Shown: positions 19,917 to 29,112, numbered from the stretch's first letter. The stretch is 64,000 nucleotides of DNA from Cyanobacteria bacterium M_surface_10_m2_119 (GCA_016882525.1 VGPU01000007.1:1-64000), one strand, 5' to 3'. Notes: generated by a model from the letters alone, not told the origin. A program made the numbers and translations.

Positions 19917-21128
19917 GTGTCGGGCTGGCTGCTGATCCTGGCGCTGCTGATCCTGGGTGGGGTGCTCTCCACCCTGGGCGACCGTCTCGGCAGCCTGGTG
20001 GGAAAAGCGCGCCTGAGCCTGTTCAACCTGCGCCCCCGGCACACGGCCGTGGTGATCACGGTGCTCACGGGGAGCCTGATCAGCGCCATCTCCCTGGGCT
20101 TGATGCTGCTGGTGAGCGAGCGCCTGCGCACCGGCCTGTTCGAACTGGATCGGCTCGAAGAGCGGCTCCAGCGCAGCCGCCAGCAACTGGCCACGAGCAA
20201 GGCCCAGCTGCAGTCGAGTCAGGCGGAGGTCGCCCGGGCCCAGACGGGCCAGCAGCGCATTCAGAAGGAATTGGCCCAGGTCGAGCGCCAGGCCGCCACC
20301 CTGCGCCGTGAGCTGGCGCCACTCCAGGCCGAACGCAGCCGTTTGCTGGCGGAACGCGAGCGACTCAGCCGCGAGGTGGGACGACGGGATGCGGAAATCC
20401 GGCGCACCGAGAGCCAGCTGGCCGCCCTGGGCCAGCGGATTGAAGCCGGAGCGCAGGAACTGCAGGACCTGGAGGCCAACCTGATCGCCCTGCGCCGCGG
20501 CAATGTGGTGCTCACCAGCGGCCAGGCCCTGGCCAGCGCCAAGGTGAAGCTGGAGCGTCCCAGCCAGGCCAGGGAGGTGATCACGGCCCTGCTGCAGCAG
20601 GCCAACCTGAACGCCTTCCGGCGGGTGTTACCGGGGGAACCCCCCAAACGCCAGATCCTCCTGGTGCCCACCAGCGACATCAACAAGCTGGAGGAGATGC
20701 TCAGCCGCCCCGGCAGCTGGGTGGTGAGCATCCGCTCCGCTGCCAACGTCCTGCGCGGAGAGCAGCAGGTGCTGGCCTTCCCCGATCTGCGGCCCAATCG
20801 CCAGGTGGTGAAGGCCGGTGACGTGCTGGCCAGCACGACTCTGGAGGGGGATCTGCGCAATGCCGACCAGATCGGCCGCCGCCTCAACCTGCTCCTGGCT
20901 GCTGCCTACGCCCGCGCCCAGCGCCATGGGACCCTGGTCGACGGCCTTCAGTTCGATGCGGCCCGCTTCAACCAGCTCACCCAGAGCCTGGCCGAGCGGC
21001 CCAGTGGCCAGGTGGTGCAGCTGGAGGCCGTGGCGCTCAGCGATGCCGACACCCCTGATCCCATCGCCGTGGAGCTGCGACTGACAGGCAACGGCAGCGA
21101 TGGGCCCCGCCTACCGCGCCGGCCGTGA
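19917..21128 (+). CDS. DUF3084 coiled-coil membrane protein
   Basis: A 403-residue cyanobacterial DUF3084 protein. Two N-terminal membrane segments (about residues 3-20 and 43-63) precede a long coiled coil (about residues 70-195) rich in Gln, Arg and Leu, and a soluble C-terminal domain. No enzymatic motif is seen, and the function is unknown. The start is a GTG at 19917. The TGA overlaps the GTG of the YqgF-like gene, so the two are coupled. Confidence 0.85.
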   Translation: MSGWLLILALLILGGVLSTLGDRLGSLVGKARLSLFNLRPRHTAVVITVLTGSLISAISLGLMLLVSERLRTGLFELDRLEERLQRSRQQLATSKAQLQSSQAEVARAQTGQQRIQKELAQVERQAATLRRELAPLQAERSRLLAERERLSREVGRRDAEIRRTESQLAALGQRIEAGAQELQDLEANLIALRRGNVVLTSGQALASAKVKLERPSQAREVITALLQQANLNAFRRVLPGEPPKRQILLVPTSDINKLEEMLSRPGSWVVSIRSAANVLRGEQQVLAFPDLRPNRQVVKAGDVLASTTLEGDLRNADQIGRRLNLLLAAAYARAQRHGTLVDGLQFDAARFNQLTQSLAERPSGQVVQLEAVALSDADTPDPIAVELRLTGNGSDGPRLPRRP

Positions 21129-21607
21129 TCAACGGTGTGGCCAGCCAGGCCGTCGGGGACAGCCGGGAACCGGGCGCAGGACTGGCCGGGCTCGACCCCG
21201 GCCGGAGCAAGTGCGGCCTGGTGCTGGCAGACCGCAGCGGCTCCCGCGTGCTGGCCGCGGCCATTCTCCCGCCCCAGGCCAGCGAGATCCTGCTGCGGCG
21301 CTGGAGCGATCAGGGCCTGCAGGGGGTGATTCTGGGGTCGGGAACGGGCAGTGCGCCCTGGCAGACCAGGCTGGCGGATCTGGGCAGCCCGGTGTGCACC
21401 GTGGAGGAGTGGGGCACAACCCTGGCTGCACGGGATCGCTACTGGCAACTGGAAGGGAGCCGCAGCTGGCGGCGCTGGCTGCCGGCCGGCCTGCGGCTGC
21501 CCCCGCGCGACCTCGATGACGTGGTTGCCCAGCTCTTGCTGGAGCGCCACCTGGGACACACCCTCCAGCGGGATCGCCAGTTGCCGTTGTGGCGGGAGCT
21601 GCCCTAG
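21125..21607 (+). CDS. RuvX/YqgF-like RNase H-fold protein
   Basis: A 160-residue protein with the first strand GLDPGRSKCGLVLADRSG, as in the RuvC/YqgF RNase-H-like superfamily, where the Asp binds metal. A later acidic pair DLDDVVAQ near residue 134 could complete the active site. It may be a resolvase-like or RNA-processing nuclease, distinct from a canonical YqgF. The GTG start overlaps the DUF3084 stop (GTGA), and the end overlaps the DUF3146 stop region by four bases on the opposite strand. Confidence 0.7.
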   Translation: MINGVASQAVGDSREPGAGLAGLDPGRSKCGLVLADRSGSRVLAAAILPPQASEILLRRWSDQGLQGVILGSGTGSAPWQTRLADLGSPVCTVEEWGTTLAARDRYWQLEGSRSWRRWLPAGLRLPPRDLDDVVAQLLLERHLGHTLQRDRQLPLWRELP

Positions 21608-21861
21608 AAGCGGGCCCGCACGGTGAAGGCGTAATCCCCGCCGGGCTCCAGCTGGTAATCCATGCGCAGGAGGAACCGCAGCAGGGCGTCCTGGATGAGG
21701 GCCCTCCCCAGGGAAGGCTCCACGCACAGCTCTCCCCGGTCAAAGGCCCAGCGGAAGGTCCAGTGGAAGGAGCCCGCCGTCACCTCCCCTTCGAGCACGC
21801 GCTGGCTGAAGCTCTGGTGGAGCACCCGCAGGCGCGCGGTCGTCGCAGGCAGCCGGGCCAT
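21604..21861 (-). CDS. DUF3146 family protein
   Basis: An 85-residue soluble protein matching the short cyanobacterial DUF3146 family, with SFHWTFRW...GELCVEPSLGRALIQDALLRFLLR. The function is unknown. It is the last gene of the minus-strand run psbH-tatA-pth-DUF3146, four bases after pth, so it is probably co-transcribed with peptidyl-tRNA hydrolase. Confidence 0.82.
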   Translation of the reverse strand: MARLPATTARLRVLHQSFSQRVLEGEVTAGSFHWTFRWAFDRGELCVEPSLGRALIQDALLRFLLRMDYQLEPGGDYAFTVRARF

Positions 21862-21865
21862 CGGC

Positions 21866-22477
21866 TCAGGCCACCCCGGCCTGGGCCCGGAATCCGTTGA
21901 GCCGGTTCCCGGCCCGCTCCAACCCCAGGCGCTGAATCAGACCGACTCCCGCCTCCACCTCCGCGAGCACGTCGTTGAGCAGGGGCTGCTCGGCGCTGCT
22001 GAAACGCCCGAGCACATGGCCGATGGTGCGGGCCTTGCGCTCAGCCGGGTCGGTGGCTGGGGCACCGATGCCGATCCGCAGCCGCGGGAAGGCCTCGGTG
22101 CCGAGGTGGCTGATGGTGCTGCGCAGGCCGTTGTGCCCGCCAGCGCTGCCGGAGGCCCGCAGGCGCAGGCGGCCCAGGGGCAGATCCATGTCGTCAACCA
22201 GCACGAGCAGCTCAGTGGGCTGCAGGCCAAACCAGTCGAGGGCCGCCCGGATCGAGCGGCCGCTGTCATTCATGAAGGTCTGCGGCATCAGCAGGCGCAG
22301 CCGTCGCTCGCCCTCGCCCACTTCGGCCAGCAGGCCGTGAAGCTTGGACTGCTGGCGAAAACCAGTCCCGCCTTCGGCGGCCAGGCGCTCGGCAGCCATG
22401 AAGCCGACGTTGTGGCGGGTGGCCAGGTACTTCGGGCCGGGATTCCCCAGACCCACGACCAGCTTCAACGCAGCCAC
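21866..22477 (-). CDS. pth: Peptidyl-tRNA hydrolase
   Basis: Releases tRNA from stalled peptidyl-tRNAs. The 203-residue protein shows VGLGNPGPKYLATRHNVGFM with the catalytic His in RHNVG (about residue 22), PQTFMNDSGRS, and DDMDLPLGRLRLRASGSAGGHNGLRS. Length and motifs are normal. It sits five bases after tatA within the psbH operon, linking translation quality control to photosystem and Tat genes by transcription only. Confidence 0.95.
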   Translation of the reverse strand: MAALKLVVGLGNPGPKYLATRHNVGFMAAERLAAEGGTGFRQQSKLHGLLAEVGEGERRLRLLMPQTFMNDSGRSIRAALDWFGLQPTELLVLVDDMDLPLGRLRLRASGSAGGHNGLRSTISHLGTEAFPRLRIGIGAPATDPAERKARTIGHVLGRFSSAEQPLLNDVLAEVEAGVGLIQRLGLERAGNRLNGFRAQAGVA

Positions 22478-22482
22478 GCTCC

Positions 22483-22821
22483 TCAGCCGGCCGGAGTGTC
22501 CGGCGGGAGCGACTCGGCATCCAGCGCCGGAGTAGCCGCAGCGGCTTCCTCGGAACTGGCTGCTGCCGTGACTTCCAGGCCACCCGCTGGCGCGGCCGGC
22601 CCCGAAGAGGAGACAAAACCGGCCGTTTCCGCAGAAGGGGCCTCGGCCGTGGCGATGGCCGAACGGAATTCCTTCTCGAATTCCGAGGACGCGGACTGGA
22701 ACCCCTTGAGGGTGCGCCCCAGGGTACGACCCAGCTCCGGCAGCCGCTTGGGACCGAAGACCAGCAGACCGATGGCGGCGATGACCGCCATCTCGGGAAG
22801 GCCGATGCCGAAGAAGTTCAT
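22483..22821 (-). CDS. tatA: Twin-arginine translocase subunit TatA/TatE
   Basis: A 112-residue protein with a short N-terminal transmembrane helix (IGLPEMAVIAAIGLLVFG), the hallmark FGPKRLPELGR hinge, and an amphipathic helix, followed by a long low-complexity Ala/Ser/Glu-rich tail. It forms the pore of the Tat system exporting folded proteins across plasma and thylakoid membranes. It lies 66 bases downstream of psbH, in the same transcription direction. TatB-like function cannot be excluded. Confidence 0.92.
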   Translation of the reverse strand: MNFFGIGLPEMAVIAAIGLLVFGPKRLPELGRTLGRTLKGFQSASSEFEKEFRSAIATAEAPSAETAGFVSSSGPAAPAGGLEVTAAASSEEAAAATPALDAESLPPDTPAG

Positions 22822-22887
22822 GGAGTCAGAGGTACAGCGGGTCGGGGGACGGCTGTACCGCCTCGGGGACTGCCGAACCGGTGCCGA

Positions 22888-23088
22888 TCAGCCGGCGCCG
22901 TTCCAGTTGACGTTGATGCCTTCCAGCAGCAGGGACTGGTTGTAGAGCTGCAGGATCACCAGCAGGAAGACCAGGAAGAGGAGCATGAACACGCCCATCA
23001 CCGGAGTGGTTCCCCAACCGGGAACGACCTTGCCGTACTCGGAATTGAGCGGGCGCAGCAGGTCGCCGAGACGGGTGCGTTGAGCCAT
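22888..23088 (-). CDS. psbH: Photosystem II protein PsbH
   Basis: A 66-residue single-span thylakoid protein of photosystem II. The sequence [23 protein letters not shown] followed by one membrane helix and [13 protein letters not shown] is characteristic of PsbH. It needs no cleavable signal. It heads a minus-strand run with tatA, pth and DUF3146 and diverges from psbN, a conserved arrangement. The 204 bases between the two starts must hold both promoters; I see only weak -10 candidates, such as TACAGT on the minus strand at 23127-23132. Confidence 0.97.
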   Translation of the reverse strand: MAQRTRLGDLLRPLNSEYGKVVPGWGTTPVMGVFMLLFLVFLLVILQLYNQSLLLEGINVNWNGAG

Positions 23089-23292
23089 GGCTGCCGGGGC
23101 CTCTCAGGCGTTGAATCGGTCGGATTACTGTAAGGGCCATCCCCGCTCTGGCGGGAGTCCCCTGTCGGGACTTGTGATGCAGGGTGATCGGACGTGTCAC
23201 CCGGGGGCCCGCCCCAAGCCCCCATCCCGACCGTCCCCGTCTCCAGACTCCCGTCCGGAACGCCCTTCCCGAACGCACCCTCCACCGAACCC

Positions 23293-23442
23293 ATGGATCC
23301 CAGCAGCACCGGCTCCCCTGCTCTCTCGGTGGCGATCGCGGTCCTGGCAGTGCTGCTCGGCCTGACGGGCATGGGGATCTACCTGGCCTTCGGCCCACCC
23401 TCCAAGGGCCTCACCGATCCGTTCGACGACCACGACGACTGA
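23293..23442 (+). CDS. psbN: PsbN, photosystem II assembly protein
   Basis: A 49-residue protein with a single N-terminal helix (SPALSVAIAVLAVLLGLTGMGIYLAFG) and the typical PPSKGLTDPFDDHDD tail. PsbN is not a core subunit but is needed for assembly and repair of photosystem II. The ATG at 23293 is chosen because upstream codons in the frame look non-coding. It ends 18 bases before the stop of the opposite-strand mannosidase. Confidence 0.95.
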   Translation: MDPSSTGSPALSVAIAVLAVLLGLTGMGIYLAFGPPSKGLTDPFDDHDD

Positions 23443-23460
23443 GCCCCGATCCAACGACGC

Positions 23461-26451
23461 TCAGTCAGGCGCTCCGCCAACTGACCTGAGCTGCCAGCTG
23501 GCCAGCTGCCAGGGGCGCAGTTCCAGGAACCCATGGGAGGGAGCTGGCGGCATGCCGACCAGGCGCAGGGGCTGATCCAGCCCATCCAGCCGGTCCCCCA
23601 CCCGCCAGCAGGCCCCCAGGTCCACCTGCTGACGGCAGGGCGTGAGGTTGGCCAGGCTGATCACGGCCCCGCCGCCCCCAGGGGAGTTGCGGAGGCCGAG
23701 CAGCTCGACCCCCTCGGGAAGCGGGGGCAGACCTTGCTGCGGAGCCGCCGTCGGATCGGCATCGGCCCCGAACCGGTGCCGTCCGCCCCGGGGCCGGAGC
23801 CAGAGGGGATTGCGGAACGCCTGAGCCATCGAGGGAATCCCAGCCGGCCTCCAGCCCCCCCCACAGGGCAGGAGCGCCAGCCGCTGGCGCTGCCAGCCGT
23901 TATCGGCACCGGGATCAGGCCAGGTGGGGGCCCGCAGCAGCGACACCCCCAGGCGATCGGCCTGGGCCGATACCCCCTGGGGTCCATCCAGCAACACAGC
24001 CAGGCCTCCGGTGGCAGAGCAGGAGGCCAGCCAGCTGATGGCAGCCACCTCCCAGCGGGCCCGCTCCCTGGGGAGCAGGGCCGTGGCGGGCCGCTCCAGC
24101 ACCCCGCCGCTGGTGTCGGCAGCCCAGCGCTCGGCCAGCTGTCCCAGGGGCAGATCCAGCCGCAGCAGTTCGTGGCGCTGGCGCCAATCGACACTGAGAA
24201 TGAGGTCCAGCCAGGGACTGCCGGCCAGCAGACGCCCCTGCAACCGCACCGCACTGGCTCCGCAGACCCCTCGCCAGCTGAAGCTGGCACAGAGCGGACC
24301 GTGCTCCTGCCAGCGGGGTTCGCCCTGCCACTGCCAGGGGAGGGGATGGTCGCGGTAGTCAGCCGCCAGATCCCAGGCATCCCAGAACTCGCCGCGATCG
24401 GCATAGCGACACCAGTCGAGGGGGGCGGCCAACTGCGGCACACCCGCCCCATCCAGGAGCTGCTCCACACCGGCCGGCCCCAGCACGACCGTGAGTCGCC
24501 CATTGCCGGCCCGGTTGCCCTCGACCCACACGGCCCCCTCAGGAACAGGAGCGGGGCCCTCCCCGGCACCGCCCTGCCGCTCGAGGGCCAGGGCACGGAC
24601 GCCGGCCAGCGGGGGCAACTGCACCCAGGTGCCCCCGGCTCGGGCCGGCTGGGCGGGGAGCCGCCTACCGCCTGCCCACCAGGAGCCGCTGGGCAGGCGC
24701 AGCGTGCGCGGCATGGGCTGGAGCGGCTGCAGCTGGGCGACCCACCAGGCGCCAGGGTCCGCCCCGTCGCCCTCTCCAGCCCCCAGCCAGGCGCGCAGGG
24801 CCCGGTCGCGCTGCTGCCGGGCCTGGCGCCGGGCCGCGCGCCACTGGGGTTCGGCCTGCTCGAAGACCTCCGGCACGGAGGTGCCGGGAAGGATGTCGTG
24901 AAACTGCTGGAACAGCAGGGGCCGCCAGTCGGGCAATGGGGCGCTGGCGAGCCGCACGCCGGCCAGCACCTGAGCCAGCTCAGCCTCCCGCAGCAGGCGC
25001 TCCAGGCTGCGGTTGTGGCGCTTCTGATCCGGACGGCTGGTGGCACAGCCGCGATGCAGCTCCAGGTAGAGCTCGTCGCGCCATACCGGCAGCCGGGCCC
25101 CATGGGACTCCAGGCCCTCGAGGTAGGCGCGCAGGGGGCCGTGGCGCTGGGGGGCCGCGGCCGGATGGTCGGCCCAGAGGGCCAGCTGTTCCAGCATCTC
25201 GGCGGTGGGACCGCCGCCGTGATCCCCCACCCCGGGCAGCCAGAGCACCTCGGCCAGGCCCGTGGCCCCCTGCCAGGCCACCCGCTCCCGCTCCATCGCG
25301 ATCGGGTCGCCATCGGTGCCGATCGGCGCCGTCATCAGGGCCAGCACCTCGGCGCCGCAGCGGCTGCGCCAGCGGAACAGGCGATGGGGGAAGGGATTGG
25401 TGGCGTTCCAGGCCAGCTTGTGGGTGCAGAACCAGCGCACCCCGGTCGCCGCCGCCACCGCCGGCAGACCGGCCCCGAAACCGAAACTGTCCGGCAGCCA
25501 GGCGACGGTGTGAGCCAGGGCGGGGAAGCGGCGGCGGCTGTCGTGCTGGCCCAGCTGAAACTGGCGCAGCAGCGAGGCCGTGCTGATCAGCACGCAGTCG
25601 GTCTCCACCCAGGGACCGTTGATCGGCTCGACCTGCCCCGTGGCCACCGCTGCCTGCAGCCGCTTCCACAGCTCGGGGCGGTGCTGCTCGAGCCAGGCAT
25701 ACAGGGCCGGGGTGGAGTGGGCGAAGTGGAGCTGGGGAAAACGCCCGATCAGGTCGAGGGCGGAGGCAAAGGTGCGCTCGGCGGCCTGCCAGGTGTCGGC
25801 CACCGGCCAGAGCCAGGCCAGATCCAGATGGGCATGGCCGAGCACGTGAAAGCCGGCTCCGGCAGCTGGCTGATCAGCCAGGTCCGCGGCCCGGCGCAGG
25901 CCCACCAGCTCCCGCACCTGGCCGTTGAGCACCCCCAGGGGGTCGCGGGGATCCAGCGGTTCCAGCTCCACCCGGCTGGAGATCAGGGCGCCGTCGTCAT
26001 GGAGTGGACTGCGCAGCCGCAGGCGGAGCTCCAGAGCCTCTCCCTGCCACCAGCGCTCGGGCAGGGCCCAGCGGCAGGCCGTATCGAACAGGTCGCCGCG
26101 GTGCACCAGCGCCCCATCCACCCAGAGCTCCGCCGCATCCGCCCACCAGCGCAGGGCCAGCCGGGCCCTCAAGGCCGCCGGAACGGCCCCGGCGGCCTGC
26201 CAGGCCGGGGGACAGGGGAGGGTCAGCCGCAGGTCAATCCAGAGACCGCCCCGCGGCCAGATCACCAGACCGCGGGCGTACCAGTCGGGGCGATGGGTCG
26301 CGCCCCAGGGGTGACGGAGGGCCGGCGCCTGGTCGCCCGACGGCTGGCGGCAGTGCCAGAGAGGCCGCAGGTCCCAGGCCTCCTCCAGGGTCTCCGGGGT
26401 GGGAAACGTTTCAATTTGGTGAGAGTGCCCGGGCGCTGGGGCCTCAGTCAT
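23461..26451 (-). CDS. Alpha-mannosidase, glycoside hydrolase family 38
   Basis: A 996-residue GH38 enzyme expected to hydrolyse alpha-mannosides with a zinc in the active site. Visible motifs are the zinc-binding GHAHLDLAWLWP and the nucleophile segment WLPDSFGFGAGLP (Asp near residue 321), plus a later FHDILPGTSVP segment typical of the family. The C-terminal half is beta-rich. No signal peptide is evident with the ATG at 26451, so it is probably cytoplasmic and may act on internal glycans. A longer frame upstream overlaps the psbI promoter and is rejected. Confidence 0.92.
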   Translation of the reverse strand: MTEAPAPGHSHQIETFPTPETLEEAWDLRPLWHCRQPSGDQAPALRHPWGATHRPDWYARGLVIWPRGGLWIDLRLTLPCPPAWQAAGAVPAALRARLALRWWADAAELWVDGALVHRGDLFDTACRWALPERWWQGEALELRLRLRSPLHDDGALISSRVELEPLDPRDPLGVLNGQVRELVGLRRAADLADQPAAGAGFHVLGHAHLDLAWLWPVADTWQAAERTFASALDLIGRFPQLHFAHSTPALYAWLEQHRPELWKRLQAAVATGQVEPINGPWVETDCVLISTASLLRQFQLGQHDSRRRFPALAHTVAWLPDSFGFGAGLPAVAAATGVRWFCTHKLAWNATNPFPHRLFRWRSRCGAEVLALMTAPIGTDGDPIAMERERVAWQGATGLAEVLWLPGVGDHGGGPTAEMLEQLALWADHPAAAPQRHGPLRAYLEGLESHGARLPVWRDELYLELHRGCATSRPDQKRHNRSLERLLREAELAQVLAGVRLASAPLPDWRPLLFQQFHDILPGTSVPEVFEQAEPQWRAARRQARQQRDRALRAWLGAGEGDGADPGAWWVAQLQPLQPMPRTLRLPSGSWWAGGRRLPAQPARAGGTWVQLPPLAGVRALALERQGGAGEGPAPVPEGAVWVEGNRAGNGRLTVVLGPAGVEQLLDGAGVPQLAAPLDWCRYADRGEFWDAWDLAADYRDHPLPWQWQGEPRWQEHGPLCASFSWRGVCGASAVRLQGRLLAGSPWLDLILSVDWRQRHELLRLDLPLGQLAERWAADTSGGVLERPATALLPRERARWEVAAISWLASCSATGGLAVLLDGPQGVSAQADRLGVSLLRAPTWPDPGADNGWQRQRLALLPCGGGWRPAGIPSMAQAFRNPLWLRPRGGRHRFGADADPTAAPQQGLPPLPEGVELLGLRNSPGGGGAVISLANLTPCRQQVDLGACWRVGDRLDGLDQPLRLVGMPPAPSHGFLELRPWQLASWQLRSVGGAPD

Positions 26452-26453
26452 CG

Positions 26454-26481
26454 TTGGATGGCCATCCAGGTCCCATAGGAT
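26454..26481 (+). promoter_or_regulatory. Candidate promoter of psbI
   Basis: TTGGAT at 26454-26459 and TAGGAT at 26476-26481 are separated by 16 bases and lie about 83 bases before the psbI ATG. The region also forms the upstream side of the mannosidase gene, so the divergent starts share 113 bases. The assignment is based on consensus similarity only. Confidence 0.4.
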
Positions 26482-26564
26482 GATGCCGCTGCCGCAGGGT
26501 CGACCAGGCCCTGGGAACGGCCCGTCACTCCCTGTCACCCGCCCGTCTCCCGCGAGACCGAACC

Positions 26565-26684
26565 ATGCTGGCTCTCAAGATCTCGGTTTATTCGGTCGTT
26601 TTCTTCTTCATCGGGATCTTTGTGTTTGGCTTCCTGGCCAGCGACCCCAGCCGCACCCCGAGCCGAAAGGACCTGGAAGACTGA
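26565..26684 (+). CDS. psbI: Photosystem II protein PsbI
   Basis: A 39-residue single-span protein beginning MLALKISVY, with one hydrophobic helix ([15 protein letters not shown]) and the conserved [14 protein letters not shown] tail. This is the PsbI subunit at the edge of the photosystem II core. It diverges from the mannosidase and is followed by the DUF3769 gene 61 bases later. Confidence 0.95.
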   Translation: MLALKISVYSVVFFFIGIFVFGFLASDPSRTPSRKDLED

Positions 26685-26745
26685 AGCCCGAACGCCAGGG
26701 CATTCCCTGCCATAGGGTTTGCGTCGCTTCAGTGGCCGCGTCGTG

Positions 26746-29112
26746 ATGCAACTGCCATCCAGCGGTCACTTGGCCCCCCTCTGTGGGCTGGCCTTGCTGC
26801 TGGCAGCTCAGGGTGGCTTGGGGCCCCGGGCCCTCGCCGATCCGGCTGCGAGCCTGGGGCCGACCCCATCCAGCGTTGCCGCGTCCCCGTTTCTGCTGAT
26901 CCGGGCGGATCGCCAGAGCGTTGATCGCGCTGCTGGGAAGGTGGTGGCCACCGGCAATGTGGAGGCCCGCTTTGAGGGTTGGCTGCTGCGGGCCGACCGG
27001 GTTGAGGTGCTCGAGCGCACCCGCACGGTCTATGCCAGCGGCCAGCTGAGGCTTTACCGGGGCGATCAGATGCTCCAGGCGAGCCGGCTGCGCTACAGCC
27101 AGCTCGAGGGGAGCGGGGAACTCGATGACGTCTATGGGGTTGTCGACCAGGAAGGCGTCAACCGGGACCTGACGCTCCTGCGCTCACCGCAGCAGGAAAG
27201 CGGGGCCGCCCCGGTGGAGCCAGAGGCCTCCGCCTTTGCCTGTCCGCCCCTGCAGAGCGATCCGGCCCAACGCCAGGTTGTGCATCTGGCGCCCCCGCGA
27301 CGGGAGGCACTGCCCACCATGCCGCCCCCCCCCGGCTGCCCTGGGGCGGATCCGGCGGGCCGACCGGTGAGCCTGCAGCAGGCCCTCACCGATGTGGCCC
27401 TGGGCCAGGCGCTGCCGCCCCTCGATGCCCCGGCTGCCCCCCAGGAGGTGTCCAGCAGCGGCGAACCGGTGCCGCAGCGGGTGGAGCGGGTGCGGTTCCG
27501 CCAGAGCGTCGACACCTCGATCAAGCTCGATCTGGTGGCGGTGATCGACAGCGACGAGGAGACCGACTCCGCCGGCGGCCGGCCGACGGGGGCCAGCGTG
27601 ATCCGCCGGCCCAAGCCGAGCCGGGGCAAGCTCAATCGCCTGCGCTTTCAGGCCACCCGGCTCACGGTGCGCGACAACCGCTGGACCGCCGCCCAGGTGG
27701 CCTTCACCAACGACCCGTTCACCCCCGCCCAGTCGTGGACGATCGGGTATCAGGTGGAAGCCCAGGTGGAAACCGACGGGATCACCCGCATCCGCGCCGG
27801 CCGCACCCGCATCCTGCTCAGCAATCGTGTCTCGGTGCCCGGCGTCAACCGGGCAGCGATCGGCGAGGAAGCCCTGCAGCTCACCCTCGACACCGACCAG
27901 CGCGATCGGGACGGCATCTTTCTGGGCTACAACCTCCCCCGCCTGCGCATCGGCGAGAAGGGCAAGCTGGAACTCCAGCCCCAGTTCCTGGTGCAGCGGG
28001 CGATCCAGGGACGCACCGACAGCTACACGGCCCCCGGCAAGAGCCTGGCGGGCCCCCGGGTGAATCAGGATCTCAAGGCGGGGGATCTGTTCGGCCTGGT
28101 GGCTGCCCTCGACGCCCCCCTGGGGCGGTTCCGCCTGAAGGCGGACACCAGCCTCTCCACCTTCAGCCCGGACAACCTGGCGGCGGGAACCCGCAGCATC
28201 GTCAACCTCGGCACACCCCTCGGGCTGCCGGCCCATGCCACCTCAGAAGCCCAGGTGTTCGGGGCCTACCGCGAGCGGGTCTACAACGGCAGCCTCGGAC
28301 TGCAGACCGTGGCCTATGCCTACGGCGGGCAGGCGGGAGGCACTCTCCAGTTCAATCCCGATCCCACGGATCCGGCTCTGGAAAGCCGCCGCACCCCCTA
28401 CCTGGGCCCCGTCGCTGTGGACTGGCGGGCCGTGGGAGGCAGTTACCGAGCCGCCCTGTTTCGCAGCGAAGACCTCGACAGCCAATGGCGCACCCGGTTC
28501 AATGCCGGCCTGCAGGGATCCCTGCGGCTCTGGGAAGCCCAACTGGATCCGGAACGGGAGAGCCTGCCTGCTCTGCTCTACTCACCCGTGCCGGTCCGAC
28601 CGGGACTGGCCCTCGATTACGGCCTGGCCACATCCCTGGCCCGCTACGAGGAGGGAGCCCGCCAGAACACCCTCACCCTCTATGGAGGGCCATCCTTCAC
28701 CCTGGGACGGTTCCGCAACCCCTGGCTGGATTACAGCCAGGTGGCCGTGCTCTTCGGCGGCACCCTCCGGGATGGCCTCAGCCCCTTCGGATTCGACCGG
28801 GCCGTCGATCTGCGCACCGTGAGCTTCCGCGCGGCCCAACAGCTTTACGGCCCCGTGGTGCTGGAGGCCGGCGCAACGGTGAATGTCGACAACAACTCCC
28901 GCTTCTACGGCGATGTGAGCTACTCCTACGTGGAGCTCAAGCTGCAGCAGCGCTCCTATGAGCTGGGGATCTACTACAGCCCCTATGACGGCATCGGTGG
29001 CATCCGGGTGAAGCTCAACGACTTCAGCTTCGGTGGCGGCGGCACCCCGTTCGTGCCCCGACCAGCCAGCGCATCACCGCAGTCCCCCCCGCGCCGATCC
29101 GGCCAATCCTGA
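26746..29112 (+). CDS. DUF3769 LptD-like outer-membrane assembly protein
   Basis: A 788-residue exported protein. It has a signal peptide (about residues 1-32, cut near ALADP), an N-terminal OstA/LptA-like beta domain (LLIRADRQSVDRAAGKVVATGNVEARFEG...), a linker, and a C-terminal region of alternating strands consistent with a beta-barrel. It should act in lipopolysaccharide or lipid transport to the outer membrane. The ATG at 26746 is preferred over a TTG at 26719 because it gives the better signal peptide. A GGCCAA/TTGGCC inverted repeat spans the stop codon, without a T-run. Confidence 0.82.
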   Translation: MQLPSSGHLAPLCGLALLLAAQGGLGPRALADPAASLGPTPSSVAASPFLLIRADRQSVDRAAGKVVATGNVEARFEGWLLRADRVEVLERTRTVYASGQLRLYRGDQMLQASRLRYSQLEGSGELDDVYGVVDQEGVNRDLTLLRSPQQESGAAPVEPEASAFACPPLQSDPAQRQVVHLAPPRREALPTMPPPPGCPGADPAGRPVSLQQALTDVALGQALPPLDAPAAPQEVSSSGEPVPQRVERVRFRQSVDTSIKLDLVAVIDSDEETDSAGGRPTGASVIRRPKPSRGKLNRLRFQATRLTVRDNRWTAAQVAFTNDPFTPAQSWTIGYQVEAQVETDGITRIRAGRTRILLSNRVSVPGVNRAAIGEEALQLTLDTDQRDRDGIFLGYNLPRLRIGEKGKLELQPQFLVQRAIQGRTDSYTAPGKSLAGPRVNQDLKAGDLFGLVAALDAPLGRFRLKADTSLSTFSPDNLAAGTRSIVNLGTPLGLPAHATSEAQVFGAYRERVYNGSLGLQTVAYAYGGQAGGTLQFNPDPTDPALESRRTPYLGPVAVDWRAVGGSYRAALFRSEDLDSQWRTRFNAGLQGSLRLWEAQLDPERESLPALLYSPVPVRPGLALDYGLATSLARYEEGARQNTLTLYGGPSFTLGRFRNPWLDYSQVAVLFGGTLRDGLSPFGFDRAVDLRTVSFRAAQQLYGPVVLEAGATVNVDNNSRFYGDVSYSYVELKLQQRSYELGIYYSPYDGIGGIRVKLNDFSFGGGGTPFVPRPASASPQSPPRRSGQS

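Noticed and set aside
23089-23292. psbH/psbN divergent promoters
   Set aside because: The only candidates (such as TACAGT on the minus strand at 23127-23132) lack a -35 partner at proper spacing.
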